A stretch of DNA of 56,347 bases, taken from positions 1-56,347 of the forward strand of contig JAGCFP010000086.1 of the NCBI GenBank assembly GCA_017650045.1, in the 5' to 3' direction. A model generated the notes under the pieces. That model saw only the letters and a program-made list of their open reading frames with translations, did not search any database and was not told where the DNA came from. A program made the position numbers and the translations under genes. Of this stretch, positions 9,292 to 18,423 are shown piece by piece; the stretch's first letter is position 1, and each line of letters starts with the position of its first letter. Origin of the DNA: Bacteroidaceae bacterium (GTDB taxonomy: Bacteria > Bacteroidota > Bacteroidia > Bacteroidales > Bacteroidaceae).

Positions 9292-10116
9292 TTACGGATT
9301 ACCAATATTGAAATGAACAGGTAGAGACATCAGCTGATAATATAGTGTGGCAGCCATGCGTTCATGCCCAGCAGTGTTGGGATGCAGACGATCTGTCTCT
9401 GCATTGATGAAATATGGCACTTGCTCTTCGACCATAGGATTGAGGCCAGAAAGCGCACTGAGGTTGATGACTGGAATGCCCCAGACATCTGCTGCCTCCT
9501 GAGAAGCTTTGATGTAGGCATTTACATATTCCCCTGCACTGTTCTGATAACTCTCATCTGGTTGCAGATTACGGTCGCCAAAGTTGGCCAGTCCTCTGTG
9601 TAAAGGTGTGAGAAGCACGATCTGCTTGGTGGGGAAGAGCTTCTTCAGTAGGCTGATAGCCTGATTGATGCGCCCTTTGTAGGTATCATTACTCATCACC
9701 ATTGTTCGCCTCACCCGATTCACTGGAGCTTTGGGATGGCCCACTGCCTGCATGACCTCCTCCCGTTTCTCAGTCCACCATTCACCGATGGGTACCCCAG
9801 CCAGAAAATCGTTGGTTCCTATGAAGACGATGATGGCATTTACCTCATCTCCGTGCTCTGCCTTCAGTTGCTCTGCCTGTTGCCTGATGTGTGTCCACTC
9901 ATTGCCACTGACAGCATAGACATACGGAGTGATGCCCAGCCACTCACTGAGGAAACTCCATGATTTCCTTACATCGGTATAGGCATTGGGATCCCAGATG
10001 GAATCACCCAGAAAGCCTACACGTGCACCTTTCCAAGGGTGCTGCATGGGAGCCTGTGCATAAAGGACCCCAGCCAGGCATAGTAGCAGGCTGAAGAAAA
10101 AGAATCTTGTTTTCAT
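9292..10116 (-). CDS. Exported SGNH/GDSL-family hydrolase
   Basis: Esterase-type hydrolase of the SGNH fold. An N-terminal signal peptide (MKTRFFFFSLLLCLAGVLYAQA, cleavage likely after about residue 20) sends it to the periplasm. Catalytic blocks are in order: block I GFLGDSIWD (about residues 34-42, nucleophile Ser), an Asn-containing block with VSGNEWTHIR, block III FIGTNDF and block V TDRLHPNTAGHE near the C-terminus, supplying Asp and His. At 274 residues it is a single-domain enzyme. The substrate could be an acetyl group on a polysaccharide or a lipid ester; the sequence does not say. It is monocistronic and divergent from the DPP III gene. Confidence 0.85.
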   Translation of the reverse strand: MKTRFFFFSLLLCLAGVLYAQAPMQHPWKGARVGFLGDSIWDPNAYTDVRKSWSFLSEWLGITPYVYAVSGNEWTHIRQQAEQLKAEHGDEVNAIIVFIGTNDFLAGVPIGEWWTEKREEVMQAVGHPKAPVNRVRRTMVMSNDTYKGRINQAISLLKKLFPTKQIVLLTPLHRGLANFGDRNLQPDESYQNSAGEYVNAYIKASQEAADVWGIPVINLSALSGLNPMVEEQVPYFINAETDRLHPNTAGHERMAATLYYQLMSLPVHFNIGNP

Positions 10117-10138
10117 AGTAATTGGTGTTTTTCAATGA

Positions 10139-10146
10139 CAAAGATA
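10139..10146 (-). promoter_or_regulatory. -7 box of the SGNH hydrolase gene
   Basis: TATCTTTG on the minus strand (plus-strand CAAAGATA), 22 nt upstream of the start codon at 10116. No clear -33 TTG is seen at the right distance. Confidence 0.55.
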
Positions 10147-10217
10147 CTAAAGTTTTTCTGTTTTTTATTATCTTTGGCTTCGCTGAAAATACTAAGCACT
10201 CGGAAAAACCAAATGTA

Positions 10218-10249
10218 TTTGGCATTTCTCTCGTTTTTTAGTATCTTTG
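10218..10249 (+). promoter_or_regulatory. Predicted promoter of the DPP III gene
   Basis: TTTG (10218-10221), a 20-nt spacer and TATCTTTG (10242-10249), 25 nt before the start codon: a textbook Bacteroidetes promoter. A second TATCTTTG lies at 10169-10176. Confidence 0.7.
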
Positions 10250-10274
10250 CGCTCGTTTAAATCGTATATATGGT

Positions 10275-12323
10275 ATGAAAAAGAAGTTAATGTGTGCCTT
10301 GGCAGTTCTGACAATGTTGGCTGCATGTGGTACAAAACAAGAGAATACAAACGTTTCTGTGGATTATAACTTTTATAACGTGGAACAATTTGCTGACTTA
10401 CAGATACTCCGTTACAAGGTGACGGATTTTGAGAAACTGACGCTCAACCAGAAGAAACTGGTGTATTACCTCACAGAGGCTGCCCTCTGGGGACGTGATA
10501 TCTTCTATGACCAGAATGGAAAGTATAATCTGACCATCAGTCGCACACTGGAGGCTGTCTATACAGACTGGAAGGGTGACCGTGAGAGTGCCGACTTCAA
10601 GGCTATGGAGCTTTACCTGAAGCGGGTGTGGTTCTCCAGCGGCATACACCATCACTATGGCAGTGAGAAGTTTGTGGCAGGCTTTTCAGAGAACTTCTTC
10701 CGTGAGGCAGTGAAGGGCGTGGATGCAGCTAAGTTGCCTTTGAAGCAAGGGCAGACAGTGGAGCAGTTGCTGGATGAGATTTGTCCGGTAATGTTCGACC
10801 CTTCTATCATGAAGATGCGTACCAATCAAGCGGATGGAGAGGACCTGATTCTCACATCTGCAGCCAACTTCTATGAAGGGGTGACGCAGCAGGAGGCAGA
10901 GGATTTCTATAACAAGATGAAAGACCCTAAGGATGAGGCTCCTGTCTCTTATGGCTTGAACAGCAAGTTGGTGAAGCTTGATGGAAAGATCAGTGAAGAA
11001 GTATATAAGGTGGGTGGACTCTACAGTGCTGCCATCGAGAAGATCATCTATTGGCTGGAGAAAGCTGAGGAGGTGGCGGAGACGCCCGAACAACTGGAAG
11101 TGATCAAGAAACTGATAGAGTTTTATCAGACAGGTGACCTGAAGACCTTCGATGACTATACCATCGCTTGGGTAAAAGACCTGAACTCACAGGTGGATTT
11201 CGTGAATGGCTTTACAGAGACTTATACCGACCCTCTGGGCATGAAGGGCAGTTGGGAGGCACTGGTGAACTTCAAGGACATGCAGGCCACTAAGCGTACA
11301 GAAACCATCAGCAGCAATGCACAGTGGTTTGAGGACAACTCGCCTGTGGATGCCCGATTCAAGAAAGAGAATGTGAAAGGTGTAACGGCCAAAGTGATCA
11401 CGGCTGCCATCTTGGCAGGCGATCTCTATCCTGCTACGGCTATTGGCATCAACCTGCCTAACAGCAACTGGGTACGTGCTCAGCATGGCTCTAAGAGTGT
11501 GACCATTGGCAATGTGACGGATGCCTACAACAAGGCTGCGCATGGCAATGGCTTCAATGAGGAGTTTGTTCTGGGTGAGGCTGAGCTGGACCTGATCAAT
11601 AAGTATGCTGATACAACGGATGAACTGCATACCGACCTTCATGAGTGCCTGGGACATGCTTCTGGAAAACTGCTTCCTGGAGTGGATCCTGATGCGCTGA
11701 AGGCCTATGGCTCTACCATAGAAGAGGGTAGGGCTGACCTGTTTGGTCTTTACTATGTGGCTAATCAGAAGTTGGTGGACTTGGGGCTGACTCCTAATCT
11801 GGATGCTTACAAGGCACAGTATTACACTTACATGATGAATGGTCTGATGACGCAACTGGTACGCATTGAACCTGGCAAGAACATAGAAGAGGCACACATG
11901 CGCAACCGCTCTTTCATTGCTCACTGGGCATTCGAGCATGGACAGAAGGACAAGGTGGTGGAGCTGGTGAAGCGTGATGGGAAGACATACGTTCAGATCA
12001 ATGATTATGAAAAGCTGCGTGATCTCTTTGGTGAATTGCTGGCAGAGGTGCAGCGCATCAAGAGTGAGGGGGACTTTGAGGCTGCCCGCCAGTTGGTAGA
12101 GAACTATGGTGTAAAGGTGGATCCTGTACTGCATCAGGAAGTTCTGGAGCGTTATGCCAAGTTGAACCTGGCTCCTTACAAGGGATTCCTGAATCCTAAG
12201 TATGACACAGTGAAAGATACCGATGGTAACATCATCGACGTGGTGGTGAGCTATGGGGAGACTTATCCTGAGCAGATGCTTCGCTACAGTAGGGACTATT
12301 CTGCATTATTCATTGAGAATTGA
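10275..12323 (+). CDS. Dipeptidyl-peptidase III, M49 family lipoprotein
   Basis: Zinc exopeptidase that removes dipeptides from the N-terminus of oligopeptides. The unusual M49 zinc motif HECLGH (HExxxH type) is at about residues 455-460, with the second ligand motif EEGRAD at about 484-489. An N-terminal lipoprotein signal peptide ends in MLAACG, so the mature protein is probably anchored at Cys19 facing the periplasm or surface. The 682 residues match the Bacteroidetes members of the family. The last codons and stop (12311-12323) run into an AATTGAG-type intergenic repeat. The next gene begins 38 nt later. Confidence 0.92.
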   Translation: MKKKLMCALAVLTMLAACGTKQENTNVSVDYNFYNVEQFADLQILRYKVTDFEKLTLNQKKLVYYLTEAALWGRDIFYDQNGKYNLTISRTLEAVYTDWKGDRESADFKAMELYLKRVWFSSGIHHHYGSEKFVAGFSENFFREAVKGVDAAKLPLKQGQTVEQLLDEICPVMFDPSIMKMRTNQADGEDLILTSAANFYEGVTQQEAEDFYNKMKDPKDEAPVSYGLNSKLVKLDGKISEEVYKVGGLYSAAIEKIIYWLEKAEEVAETPEQLEVIKKLIEFYQTGDLKTFDDYTIAWVKDLNSQVDFVNGFTETYTDPLGMKGSWEALVNFKDMQATKRTETISSNAQWFEDNSPVDARFKKENVKGVTAKVITAAILAGDLYPATAIGINLPNSNWVRAQHGSKSVTIGNVTDAYNKAAHGNGFNEEFVLGEAELDLINKYADTTDELHTDLHECLGHASGKLLPGVDPDALKAYGSTIEEGRADLFGLYYVANQKLVDLGLTPNLDAYKAQYYTYMMNGLMTQLVRIEPGKNIEEAHMRNRSFIAHWAFEHGQKDKVVELVKRDGKTYVQINDYEKLRDLFGELLAEVQRIKSEGDFEAARQLVENYGVKVDPVLHQEVLERYAKLNLAPYKGFLNPKYDTVKDTDGNIIDVVVSYGETYPEQMLRYSRDYSALFIEN

Positions 12324-12361
12324 GGATTGAGAATTAAGACAACTCTGTGAAAGACGTTTTT

Positions 12362-13024
12362 ATGGAGGTTAAGGAGCAGATACGGGAGATTAAACAGCAA
12401 CTGCGTTCACTTATGAATGGAGCTGCCAGTGCCAGTATGCGTGAGAAGGGCCTGAACTATAAAGTGAACTTCGGGGTAGAGTTGCCCAGATTGAAACAAC
12501 TGGCTGCTGCGTATGAGAAGAATCACCAGTTGGCTGGCGAACTCTGGAAAGAGGATATCCGTGAATCCAAGATTCTGGCAGCCCTGCTGCAGCCTGTGGA
12601 GAGCTTCTATCCTGAGATAGCCGATATCTGGGTGGATGACATACGCACCATGGAGATAGCTGAACTCACGGTGATGAATCTTTTCCAGCATTTGGAATAT
12701 GCACCTCAGCTCTCTTTCCAGTGGATTTCTTCAGAGGCAGAGTTCAGACAGGTTTGTGGCTATCTGATAATTGCCCGACTGCTATCTAAGAAGGGGGACA
12801 TGGATGAGCGTACAGAGAATGAGTTTCTGGATCAAGCCGTGACAGCTTTCCTTTCTGGCTCCTACAATGTGCGTACAGCGGTGCTCAGGGCATTGAAGAA
12901 ATATGCTACCTATGAGGAGGAGCATGCCTTCAGACTTTGCCGCAAGACAGAAGATCTGAAAGACAGTACCACTGAGCAGGGACAAGCCCTCTATGCATGG
13001 ATTAGAAATTTGGTGTCAGAATAA
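12362..13024 (+). CDS. DNA alkylation repair-like HEAT protein
   Basis: A 220-residue, mostly helical protein resembling the AlkC/AlkD-type DNA alkylation repair family (DNA glycosylases built from HEAT-like repeats). Matching features are the YKVNFGVELPRLKQLA segment near the N-terminus, ELWKEDIRESKILAALL, and a following IADIWVDDIRTMEIAE helix pair. Direct evidence for glycosylase activity is absent, and many members are uncharacterised. The reading frame opens at GTG 12347, but ATG 12362 (MEVKEQIREIK) is a better start. It follows the DPP III gene by 38 nt and may share its transcript. Confidence 0.7.
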   Translation: MEVKEQIREIKQQLRSLMNGAASASMREKGLNYKVNFGVELPRLKQLAAAYEKNHQLAGELWKEDIRESKILAALLQPVESFYPEIADIWVDDIRTMEIAELTVMNLFQHLEYAPQLSFQWISSEAEFRQVCGYLIIARLLSKKGDMDERTENEFLDQAVTAFLSGSYNVRTAVLRALKKYATYEEEHAFRLCRKTEDLKDSTTEQGQALYAWIRNLVSE

Positions 13025-13061
13025 TTTACCGAAAGTTGTAAGACGTTTGGCAAAAAACTAT

Positions 13062-13069
13062 TATCTTTG
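13062..13069 (+). promoter_or_regulatory. -7 box of the fur-family/purA transcript
   Basis: TATCTTTG, 24 nt before the start codon at 13093. TTG candidates upstream are at 13036-13038 and 13047-13049, neither at the ideal distance. Confidence 0.55.
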
Positions 13070-13092
13070 TAAGGTTGTTACTTAACTAAGGT

Positions 13093-13587
13093 ATGATGAT
13101 TGATAATCAGAGTGTGAGAGAAGAGGTGAAACAGATATTCACAGAGTATCTGAAAAAGCATGGACATCGCAAAACGCCTGAGCGTTATGCGATTCTTGAC
13201 ACCATTTATTCACTGGATGGGCATTTCGATATTGAGACGCTCTACACACTGATGGAAGAGAAAGAAAACTTCCGTGTGAGCAGGGCTACGCTTTATAATA
13301 CCATCATCTTGCTCTTGAATGCTAATCTAGTTATCAAGCATCAGTTTGGCACTTCTTCACAGTATGAGAAGTGTTACAACCGTGAAACGCACCATCACTT
13401 GATCTGTACGCAGTGTGGCAGGGTGTCAGAATTTGTGAATGAGGAATTGCAGCATGTCATTGAGCATACGCGTGTAGGGCGTTTCAATATGTCGCACTAT
13501 TCTCTATACATGTATGGCATCTGTAGCAGGTGCGAGAGAGCCAACAAACGAAAAATGACTAATAAACTTCAAAATAGCAAGAAATGA
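13093..13587 (+). CDS. Fur-family transcriptional regulator
   Basis: Metal- or peroxide-responsive repressor of the Fur/Zur/PerR family, 164 residues. The N-terminal winged helix includes RKTPERYAILDTIYS and the recognition helix VSRATLYNTIILL. The C-terminal dimerisation domain holds the HHHLICTQCG metal-binding segment and a second Cys pair (CSRC), the structural zinc site. Which metal it senses cannot be decided from sequence. The stop overlaps the purA start (ATGA, 13584-13587), so the two are translationally coupled. This Fur-purA pairing is an odd metabolic link. Confidence 0.9.
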   Translation: MMIDNQSVREEVKQIFTEYLKKHGHRKTPERYAILDTIYSLDGHFDIETLYTLMEEKENFRVSRATLYNTIILLLNANLVIKHQFGTSSQYEKCYNRETHHHLICTQCGRVSEFVNEELQHVIEHTRVGRFNMSHYSLYMYGICSRCERANKRKMTNKLQNSKK

Positions 13588-14858
13588 GAGCCGATATTCT
13601 TTTAGGTTTGCAATGGGGTGATGAAGGCAAGGGAAAGGTTGTCGATGTGCTGACCCCTAATTATGATGTAGTGGCACGTTTTCAGGGTGGCCCTAATGCG
13701 GGACATACACTGGAGTTTGAGGGACAGAAGTATGTGCTTCGGTCTATCCCTTCAGGTATCTTCCAGGGCGACAAGGTGAATATAGTGGGAAATGGCGTGG
13801 TGCTGGATCCTGCATTGTTCAAGGAGGAGGCTGAGGCTTTGGCTGCCAGCGGACATGACCTGAGAAAACGTCTGGTGGTCTCAAAGAAGGCGCACCTGAT
13901 TTTACCTACACACCGCCTGCTGGATGCTGCCTATGAGGCTGCCAAGGGTAAGAGCAAGGTGGGTACCACAGGTAAGGGTATCGGTCCTACTTATACCGAT
14001 AAAATTAGTAGAAATGGCTTGCGTGTAGGTGATTTGCTGAAGGACTTTGACCAGAAGTATGCAGCTGCAAAGGCTCGTCATGAACAGATATTGAAAAACC
14101 TGAACTTCGCCTATGATCTGAAGGATGCTGAGCAGAAGTGGATGGAGGGTGTGGAATACCTGAAGCAGTTCCAACTAGTGGACAGTGAGCATCTGGTGAA
14201 CAAGTTGCTGAAAGAAGGCAAATCCATTCTCTGCGAAGGGGCTCAAGGTACGATGTTGGATGTGGACTTTGGTTCCTATCCTTTTGTAACATCTTCAAGC
14301 ACAATCTGTGCTGGTGCTTGCACGGGTCTGGGTATGGCTCCAAATAAGATTGGGGATGTGTATGGCATCTTCAAGGCATATTGCACCCGTGTGGGAGCTG
14401 GTCCTTTCCCAACTGAACTTTTTGATGAGGTGGGCGACAAGATTCGTGATCTGGGACATGAGTATGGTGCAGTGACTGGTCGCAAGCGTCGTTGTGGCTG
14501 GATAGATCTTGTGGCACTGAAGTATGCCATCATGATCGATGGTGTGACCAAGCTCATCATGATGAAGAGCGATGTGCTGGACAGCTTCGAAACCATCAAG
14601 GCTTGTGTGGCCTATAAGGTGAATGGCGAGGAGATAGATTATTTCCCATTTGACATCAATGAGGGCATTGAGCCAGTGTATGTGGAACTTCCAGGATGGA
14701 ATACCGACCTGACTAAGATGAAGAGTGAGGATGAGTTCCCTGAGGAGTTCAATGCTTACCTGGACTTTCTGGAGAACGAGTTGGAGGTGCCTATCAAGAT
14801 AGTCTCTGTAGGTCCTGACCGTGAGCAGACAATAGTTCGCTATACAGAAGAAGATTGA
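13584..14858 (+). CDS. purA: Adenylosuccinate synthetase
   Basis: GTP-dependent ligase that joins IMP and aspartate on the way to AMP. At 424 residues it is full length. The N-terminal GLQWGDEGKGK phosphate loop (about residues 7-17), GGPNAGHT and GNGVVLDP are present, as are the IMP-binding STTGKGIGPTY-like segment, GAQGTMLDVDFG and TGRKRRCGW. It overlaps the Fur-family gene by 4 nt and is followed, 2 nt later, by the fucosidase gene. Confidence 0.97.
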   Translation: MRADILLGLQWGDEGKGKVVDVLTPNYDVVARFQGGPNAGHTLEFEGQKYVLRSIPSGIFQGDKVNIVGNGVVLDPALFKEEAEALAASGHDLRKRLVVSKKAHLILPTHRLLDAAYEAAKGKSKVGTTGKGIGPTYTDKISRNGLRVGDLLKDFDQKYAAAKARHEQILKNLNFAYDLKDAEQKWMEGVEYLKQFQLVDSEHLVNKLLKEGKSILCEGAQGTMLDVDFGSYPFVTSSSTICAGACTGLGMAPNKIGDVYGIFKAYCTRVGAGPFPTELFDEVGDKIRDLGHEYGAVTGRKRRCGWIDLVALKYAIMIDGVTKLIMMKSDVLDSFETIKACVAYKVNGEEIDYFPFDINEGIEPVYVELPGWNTDLTKMKSEDEFPEEFNAYLDFLENELEVPIKIVSVGPDREQTIVRYTEED

Positions 14859-14860
14859 AG

Positions 14861-16168
14861 ATGAAGAGATTCATAAGTTGCATAGGGCTCGTGATGTTGC
14901 TGGCACTGCAGGCGTTGGCACAATATCAGCCTTCACCAGAGAACCTAAAAGCACGTGCAGAGTTTCAAGACCGCAAGTTCGGTGTGTTCTTGCACTGGGG
15001 TGTCTATTCCATGATGGGACAAGGCGAGTGGGTGATGAACAATCGTAACATCAACCATGAGGAGTATGCCAAGATGCCAGGTGGCTTCTATCCCCAGTAT
15101 TTCAATGCAGAAGAGTGGGTAAAGGCCTTCAAGGAGGCAGGGGTGAAATACATTACGTTCACTTCACGTCACCATGATGGCTTCTCTATGTTTGGCTCAA
15201 AGGTGGATGGGGGCTACAATGTGGTGGATGCCACACCTTTCAAGCGTGATGTGGTGAAGGAATTGGCTGCAGCTTGCGAGAAATACGGCATAAAGCTGCA
15301 TCTTTATTACTCACACCTTGATTGGCACCGATTGGATTATCCTATTGGCAGTTCTGGTCGCCAACTGGGTAGGCCAACCAACCAGCAAGACTGGAAGAGT
15401 TACTATAAGTTCATGAACGGCCAGATCACTGAGTTGCTTACCAACTATGGCTCCATAGGTGCCATGTGGTTCGATGGTGTGTGGGATCATGCTGGAGATG
15501 CTACTCCTTTCAATTGGCAACTGGAAGAGCAGTATGCCCTGATCCATCGTCTGCAGCCTTCATGTCTGATTGGCAATAACCATCACAAGGACCTGAATCC
15601 TGGGGAGGATATCCAGATCTTTGAGCGTGACCTTCCTGGACAGAATACCGCTGGCTATTCGGCTGGGATGACAGTAAGCAATACCGTACCTCTGGAATCA
15701 TGCCAGACTATGAGCGACAGTTGGGGTTTCAATATTACAGATACACGTTATAAGAGTAGGGAAGACCTGATTCAGATGTTGGTACGTGCAGCGGGTATGA
15801 ATGCCAATCTGTTGCTCAACATCGGTCCTCAGTCTGATGGCCGTCTGCCTGCCACTGCCCTTTCACGTCTGAAGGAAATGGGTGATTGGCTGGGTGTTTA
15901 TGGCGAGACTATCTATGGTACACGTGGTGGAATAATAGAGCCACATGAGTGGGGAGTCACCACACAGAAGGACAACAAGCTCTATGTGCATATCATGAAA
16001 CTGCAAGACAGTGCACTCTTCCTGCCACTGACAGGGGTAAAGGTGAAAAAGGCTAAAGTGTTCAAGGATGGGACTTCTGTACGCGTGACTAAATCGAAAG
16101 AAGGGATATTGCTGGAATTAGGTTGTGTACCAGAGGATGTGGACTATGTAGTGGAACTCACACTCTGA
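14861..16168 (+). CDS. Exported alpha-L-fucosidase, GH29
   Basis: Retaining exo-glycosidase releasing alpha-L-fucose from glycans in the periplasm. The signal peptide MKRFISCIGLVMLLALQALAQ precedes the GH29 catalytic barrel. Family features are FGVFLHWGVYS (about residues 40-50), TSRHHDGFSMFGS, and MWFDGVWDH (about 204-212) carrying the catalytic nucleophile Asp. A short beta-sandwich at the C-terminus completes 435 residues. The open frame starts at TTG 14855, but ATG 14861 gives a cleaner signal peptide and does not overlap purA. The neighbouring genes are unrelated housekeeping genes rather than a polysaccharide utilisation locus. Confidence 0.92.
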   Translation: MKRFISCIGLVMLLALQALAQYQPSPENLKARAEFQDRKFGVFLHWGVYSMMGQGEWVMNNRNINHEEYAKMPGGFYPQYFNAEEWVKAFKEAGVKYITFTSRHHDGFSMFGSKVDGGYNVVDATPFKRDVVKELAAACEKYGIKLHLYYSHLDWHRLDYPIGSSGRQLGRPTNQQDWKSYYKFMNGQITELLTNYGSIGAMWFDGVWDHAGDATPFNWQLEEQYALIHRLQPSCLIGNNHHKDLNPGEDIQIFERDLPGQNTAGYSAGMTVSNTVPLESCQTMSDSWGFNITDTRYKSREDLIQMLVRAAGMNANLLLNIGPQSDGRLPATALSRLKEMGDWLGVYGETIYGTRGGIIEPHEWGVTTQKDNKLYVHIMKLQDSALFLPLTGVKVKKAKVFKDGTSVRVTKSKEGILLELGCVPEDVDYVVELTL

Positions 16169-16170
16169 TT

Positions 16171-16190
16171 TTTGGCACGGGTTTTGTTAG
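16171..16190 (+). promoter_or_regulatory. Sigma-54-like promoter of the zinc peptidase gene
   Basis: TTGGCACG-GGTT-TTGTT (16172-16188) fits the RpoN pattern TGGCACG-N4-TTGCT with one change, T for C at -12, and the two G positions are 12 nt apart as required. The 20-mer 16171-16190 matches the groES upstream site at 18337-18356 at 16 of 20 positions without gaps. Confidence 0.5.
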
Positions 16191-16242
16191 AGAACCTAGT
16201 ATAGAGATAACTAAACAATTGATTAATTAATACATACAGACT

Positions 16243-16923
16243 ATGGGAATACAGTGGATTATTTTTATAGGTGTGATGATTGCAAGTTGGCTAGTTCAGC
16301 AGAATTTGCAACGGAAGTTCAAGAAGTACTCTGCAGTGATGAGTGAAAGCGGACTTACGGGTCAGCAAATCGCAGAGAAGATGCTTCGTGACAATGGTAT
16401 CTATGATGTGAGAGTGACTCATGTAAGCGGTCAGCTGACCGATCATTATAATCCTGTGACCAAGACCGTGAATTTAAGTCAGGGAGTATATGAGAGCAAT
16501 AGCGTAATGGCTGCTGCCGTAGCTGCCCATGAGTGTGGCCATGCAGTGCAGCATGCTACAGCTTATGGTCCGCTGACCATGCGTAGCAAGTTGGTCCCAG
16601 CCGTTTCTTTTGCCAACAAGTGGGTTTCTTGGGTCATCCTGTTGGGTATTGTCTTGCTGAACAGCTTCCCTCAGATTCTGTTGGCAGGCATCATCCTCTT
16701 TGCAATGACCACCGCTTTCAGTTTGATTACCTTACCTGTGGAAATCAATGCCAGTAAGCGTGCTTTGGCATGGCTTAGTGCTTCAGGTATGACCACTTCC
16801 CGTAATCATGCCATGGCTGAGGATGCCTTGAAGGCAGCTGCTTATACCTATGTGGTGGCAGCAGTTGGCTCGTTGGCCACCTTATTATATTATATATTGA
16901 TTTATTCAAATCGTAGAAGTTAA
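16243..16923 (+). CDS. Membrane zinc metallopeptidase, YugP-like
   Basis: Putative neutral zinc metallopeptidase of the YugP type (Zn_peptidase_2 family). The 226 residues begin with a hydrophobic segment ([19 protein letters not shown]). The zinc motif HECGH lies at about residues 96-100 in [15 protein letters not shown]. Two more hydrophobic segments follow ([13 protein letters not shown] with [13 protein letters not shown], and a C-terminal helix after about residue 200). Family members are integral membrane proteins of unknown substrate. The upstream sigma-54-like element shared with groES suggests a role in stress or protein quality control; that is inference. Confidence 0.85.
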   Translation: MGIQWIIFIGVMIASWLVQQNLQRKFKKYSAVMSESGLTGQQIAEKMLRDNGIYDVRVTHVSGQLTDHYNPVTKTVNLSQGVYESNSVMAAAVAAHECGHAVQHATAYGPLTMRSKLVPAVSFANKWVSWVILLGIVLLNSFPQILLAGIILFAMTTAFSLITLPVEINASKRALAWLSASGMTTSRNHAMAEDALKAAAYTYVVAAVGSLATLLYYILIYSNRRS

Positions 16924-16928
16924 TACAA

Positions 16929-18290
16929 ATGGCAGGTAAACCTAGCATTCCAAAAGGAACGAGAGATTTTTCGCCCATAGAGATGGCGAAGCGCAACTAT
17001 ATTTTTGACACTATCCGTGGGGTTTACCACCTCTATGGCTTTCATCAGATAGAAACACCTGCCATGGAAATGCTTTCTACGTTGATGGGAAAGTATGGGG
17101 AAGAGGGAGACAAGTTGCTCTTCAAGATTCAGAACTCAGGAGATTATTTCAGGGGACTGACAGATGAAGAACTGCTGAGTCGTGATGCTTCTCATTTGGC
17201 CTGTAAATTCTGTGAGAAAGGGCTGCGCTATGACCTTACTGTTCCTTTTGCTCGCTATGTGGTGATGCATCGTGAAGAAATCACATTCCCTTTTAAGCGC
17301 TATCAGATTCAACCAGTATGGCGTGCAGATCGCCCTCAGCGTGGTCGTTACCGTGAATTCTACCAGTGTGATGCTGATGTGGTAGGTAGTGATTCCCTGC
17401 TGAATGAGGTGGAACTGATGCAGATAGTAGATACGGTATTCTCACGCTTTGGTGTGAGAGTATGCATCAAGATCAACAATCGCAAGATTCTCTCTGGCAT
17501 CGCTGAGGTTATCGGTGAGGCTGATAAGATAGTGGATATCACGGTGGCCATCGATAAGCTGGACAAGATAGGCTTGGAGAATGTGAATGCTGAACTTCGT
17601 GAGAAGGGCATCAGTGAAGAAGCCATCGAGAAATTACAACCTATTATCTTGCTGAGTGGCTCAAATACGGAGAAATTGGCAACCCTGAAAGAAGTGCTGA
17701 GTGGAAGTGAAACTGGGCAGAAGGGTATTGAGGAGACTGCTTTTATCCTGAATACCTTGGCGGATATGGGATTGAAGAATGAGCTAGAACTTGACCTTAC
17801 GCTTGCGCGTGGACTGAATTACTATACAGGTGCCATCTTTGAAGTCAAGGCTTTGGATGTGCAAATTGGCAGTATCACAGGAGGTGGACGCTATGATAAT
17901 CTGACAGGTGTATTCGGTATGCCTGGCATATCTGGGGTGGGTATCTCATTTGGTGCTGACCGTATCTTTGATGTACTCAACCAACTGGATCTCTATCCGA
18001 AAGAGGCAGTGAATGGCACCAAGTTGCTTTTCATCAATTTTGGTGAGAAGGAAGCAGCCTATTGCCTCCCCATCTTGCAAAAAGTCCGTGCAGCAGGTGT
18101 GAGCGCGGAGATATTCCCTGACTCAGTGAAGATGAAGAAGCAGATGGCTTATGCCAATGCCCATGAGATTCCATTTGTGGTCTTGGTAGGCGAGAATGAA
18201 ATGCAAGAGGAGAAAGTAACCCTGAAGAATATGACCACAGGTGAACAAGCCATGGTCAGCGTGGAAGAACTGACAGAACAGCTTTGCTGA
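16929..18290 (+). CDS. hisS: Histidyl-tRNA synthetase
   Basis: Class II aminoacyl-tRNA synthetase charging tRNA-His. At 453 residues it is full length. N-terminal [17 protein letters not shown], motif 2 ([19 protein letters not shown], about residues 130-148), the HisA motif [14 protein letters not shown], motif 3 (GGGRYDNL and GISFGADRI) and the C-terminal anticodon-binding domain are all present. It starts only 5 nt after the zinc peptidase gene and is probably on its transcript. Confidence 0.96.
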   Translation: MAGKPSIPKGTRDFSPIEMAKRNYIFDTIRGVYHLYGFHQIETPAMEMLSTLMGKYGEEGDKLLFKIQNSGDYFRGLTDEELLSRDASHLACKFCEKGLRYDLTVPFARYVVMHREEITFPFKRYQIQPVWRADRPQRGRYREFYQCDADVVGSDSLLNEVELMQIVDTVFSRFGVRVCIKINNRKILSGIAEVIGEADKIVDITVAIDKLDKIGLENVNAELREKGISEEAIEKLQPIILLSGSNTEKLATLKEVLSGSETGQKGIEETAFILNTLADMGLKNELELDLTLARGLNYYTGAIFEVKALDVQIGSITGGGRYDNLTGVFGMPGISGVGISFGADRIFDVLNQLDLYPKEAVNGTKLLFINFGEKEAAYCLPILQKVRAAGVSAEIFPDSVKMKKQMAYANAHEIPFVVLVGENEMQEEKVTLKNMTTGEQAMVSVEELTEQLC

Positions 18291-18292
18291 TT

Positions 18293-18356
18293 TGTCAGTT
18301 TGTCAGTTTTATACTGACAATGCTACTTCTATAGGCTTTGGCACACTTTTGGTTAG
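18293..18356 (+). promoter_or_regulatory. Sigma-54-like promoter and palindromic site upstream of groES
   Basis: Tandem TTTGTCAG copies (18291-18298 and 18299-18306) lead into the palindrome TGTCAGT-TTTAT-ACTGACA (18301-18319), then TTGGCACA-CTTT-TGGTT (18338-18354), which resembles a -24/-12 element (the G pair is spaced by 12 nt, but the -12 box is imperfect). The arrangement, palindrome upstream of a -24/-12 box, resembles an activator site plus RpoN promoter. groES begins 68 nt further on. No TATCTTTG box is visible here. Confidence 0.42.
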
Positions 18357-18423
18357 GATATAAGGCGTGCCTGAAAAGGTAGTAATGAAAGATAATATGT
18401 ATAACAAATAAAAACTAATAATT

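Noticed and set aside
11187-12134. 315-codon minus-strand frame opposite the DPP III gene
   Set aside because: Antisense to the M49 zinc motifs and without its own promoter or domain.
14861-16168. Polysaccharide utilisation locus around the GH29 and GH78 genes
   Set aside because: No susC/susD pair, hybrid two-component regulator or further CAZyme cluster surrounds either gene; they stand among unrelated housekeeping genes.
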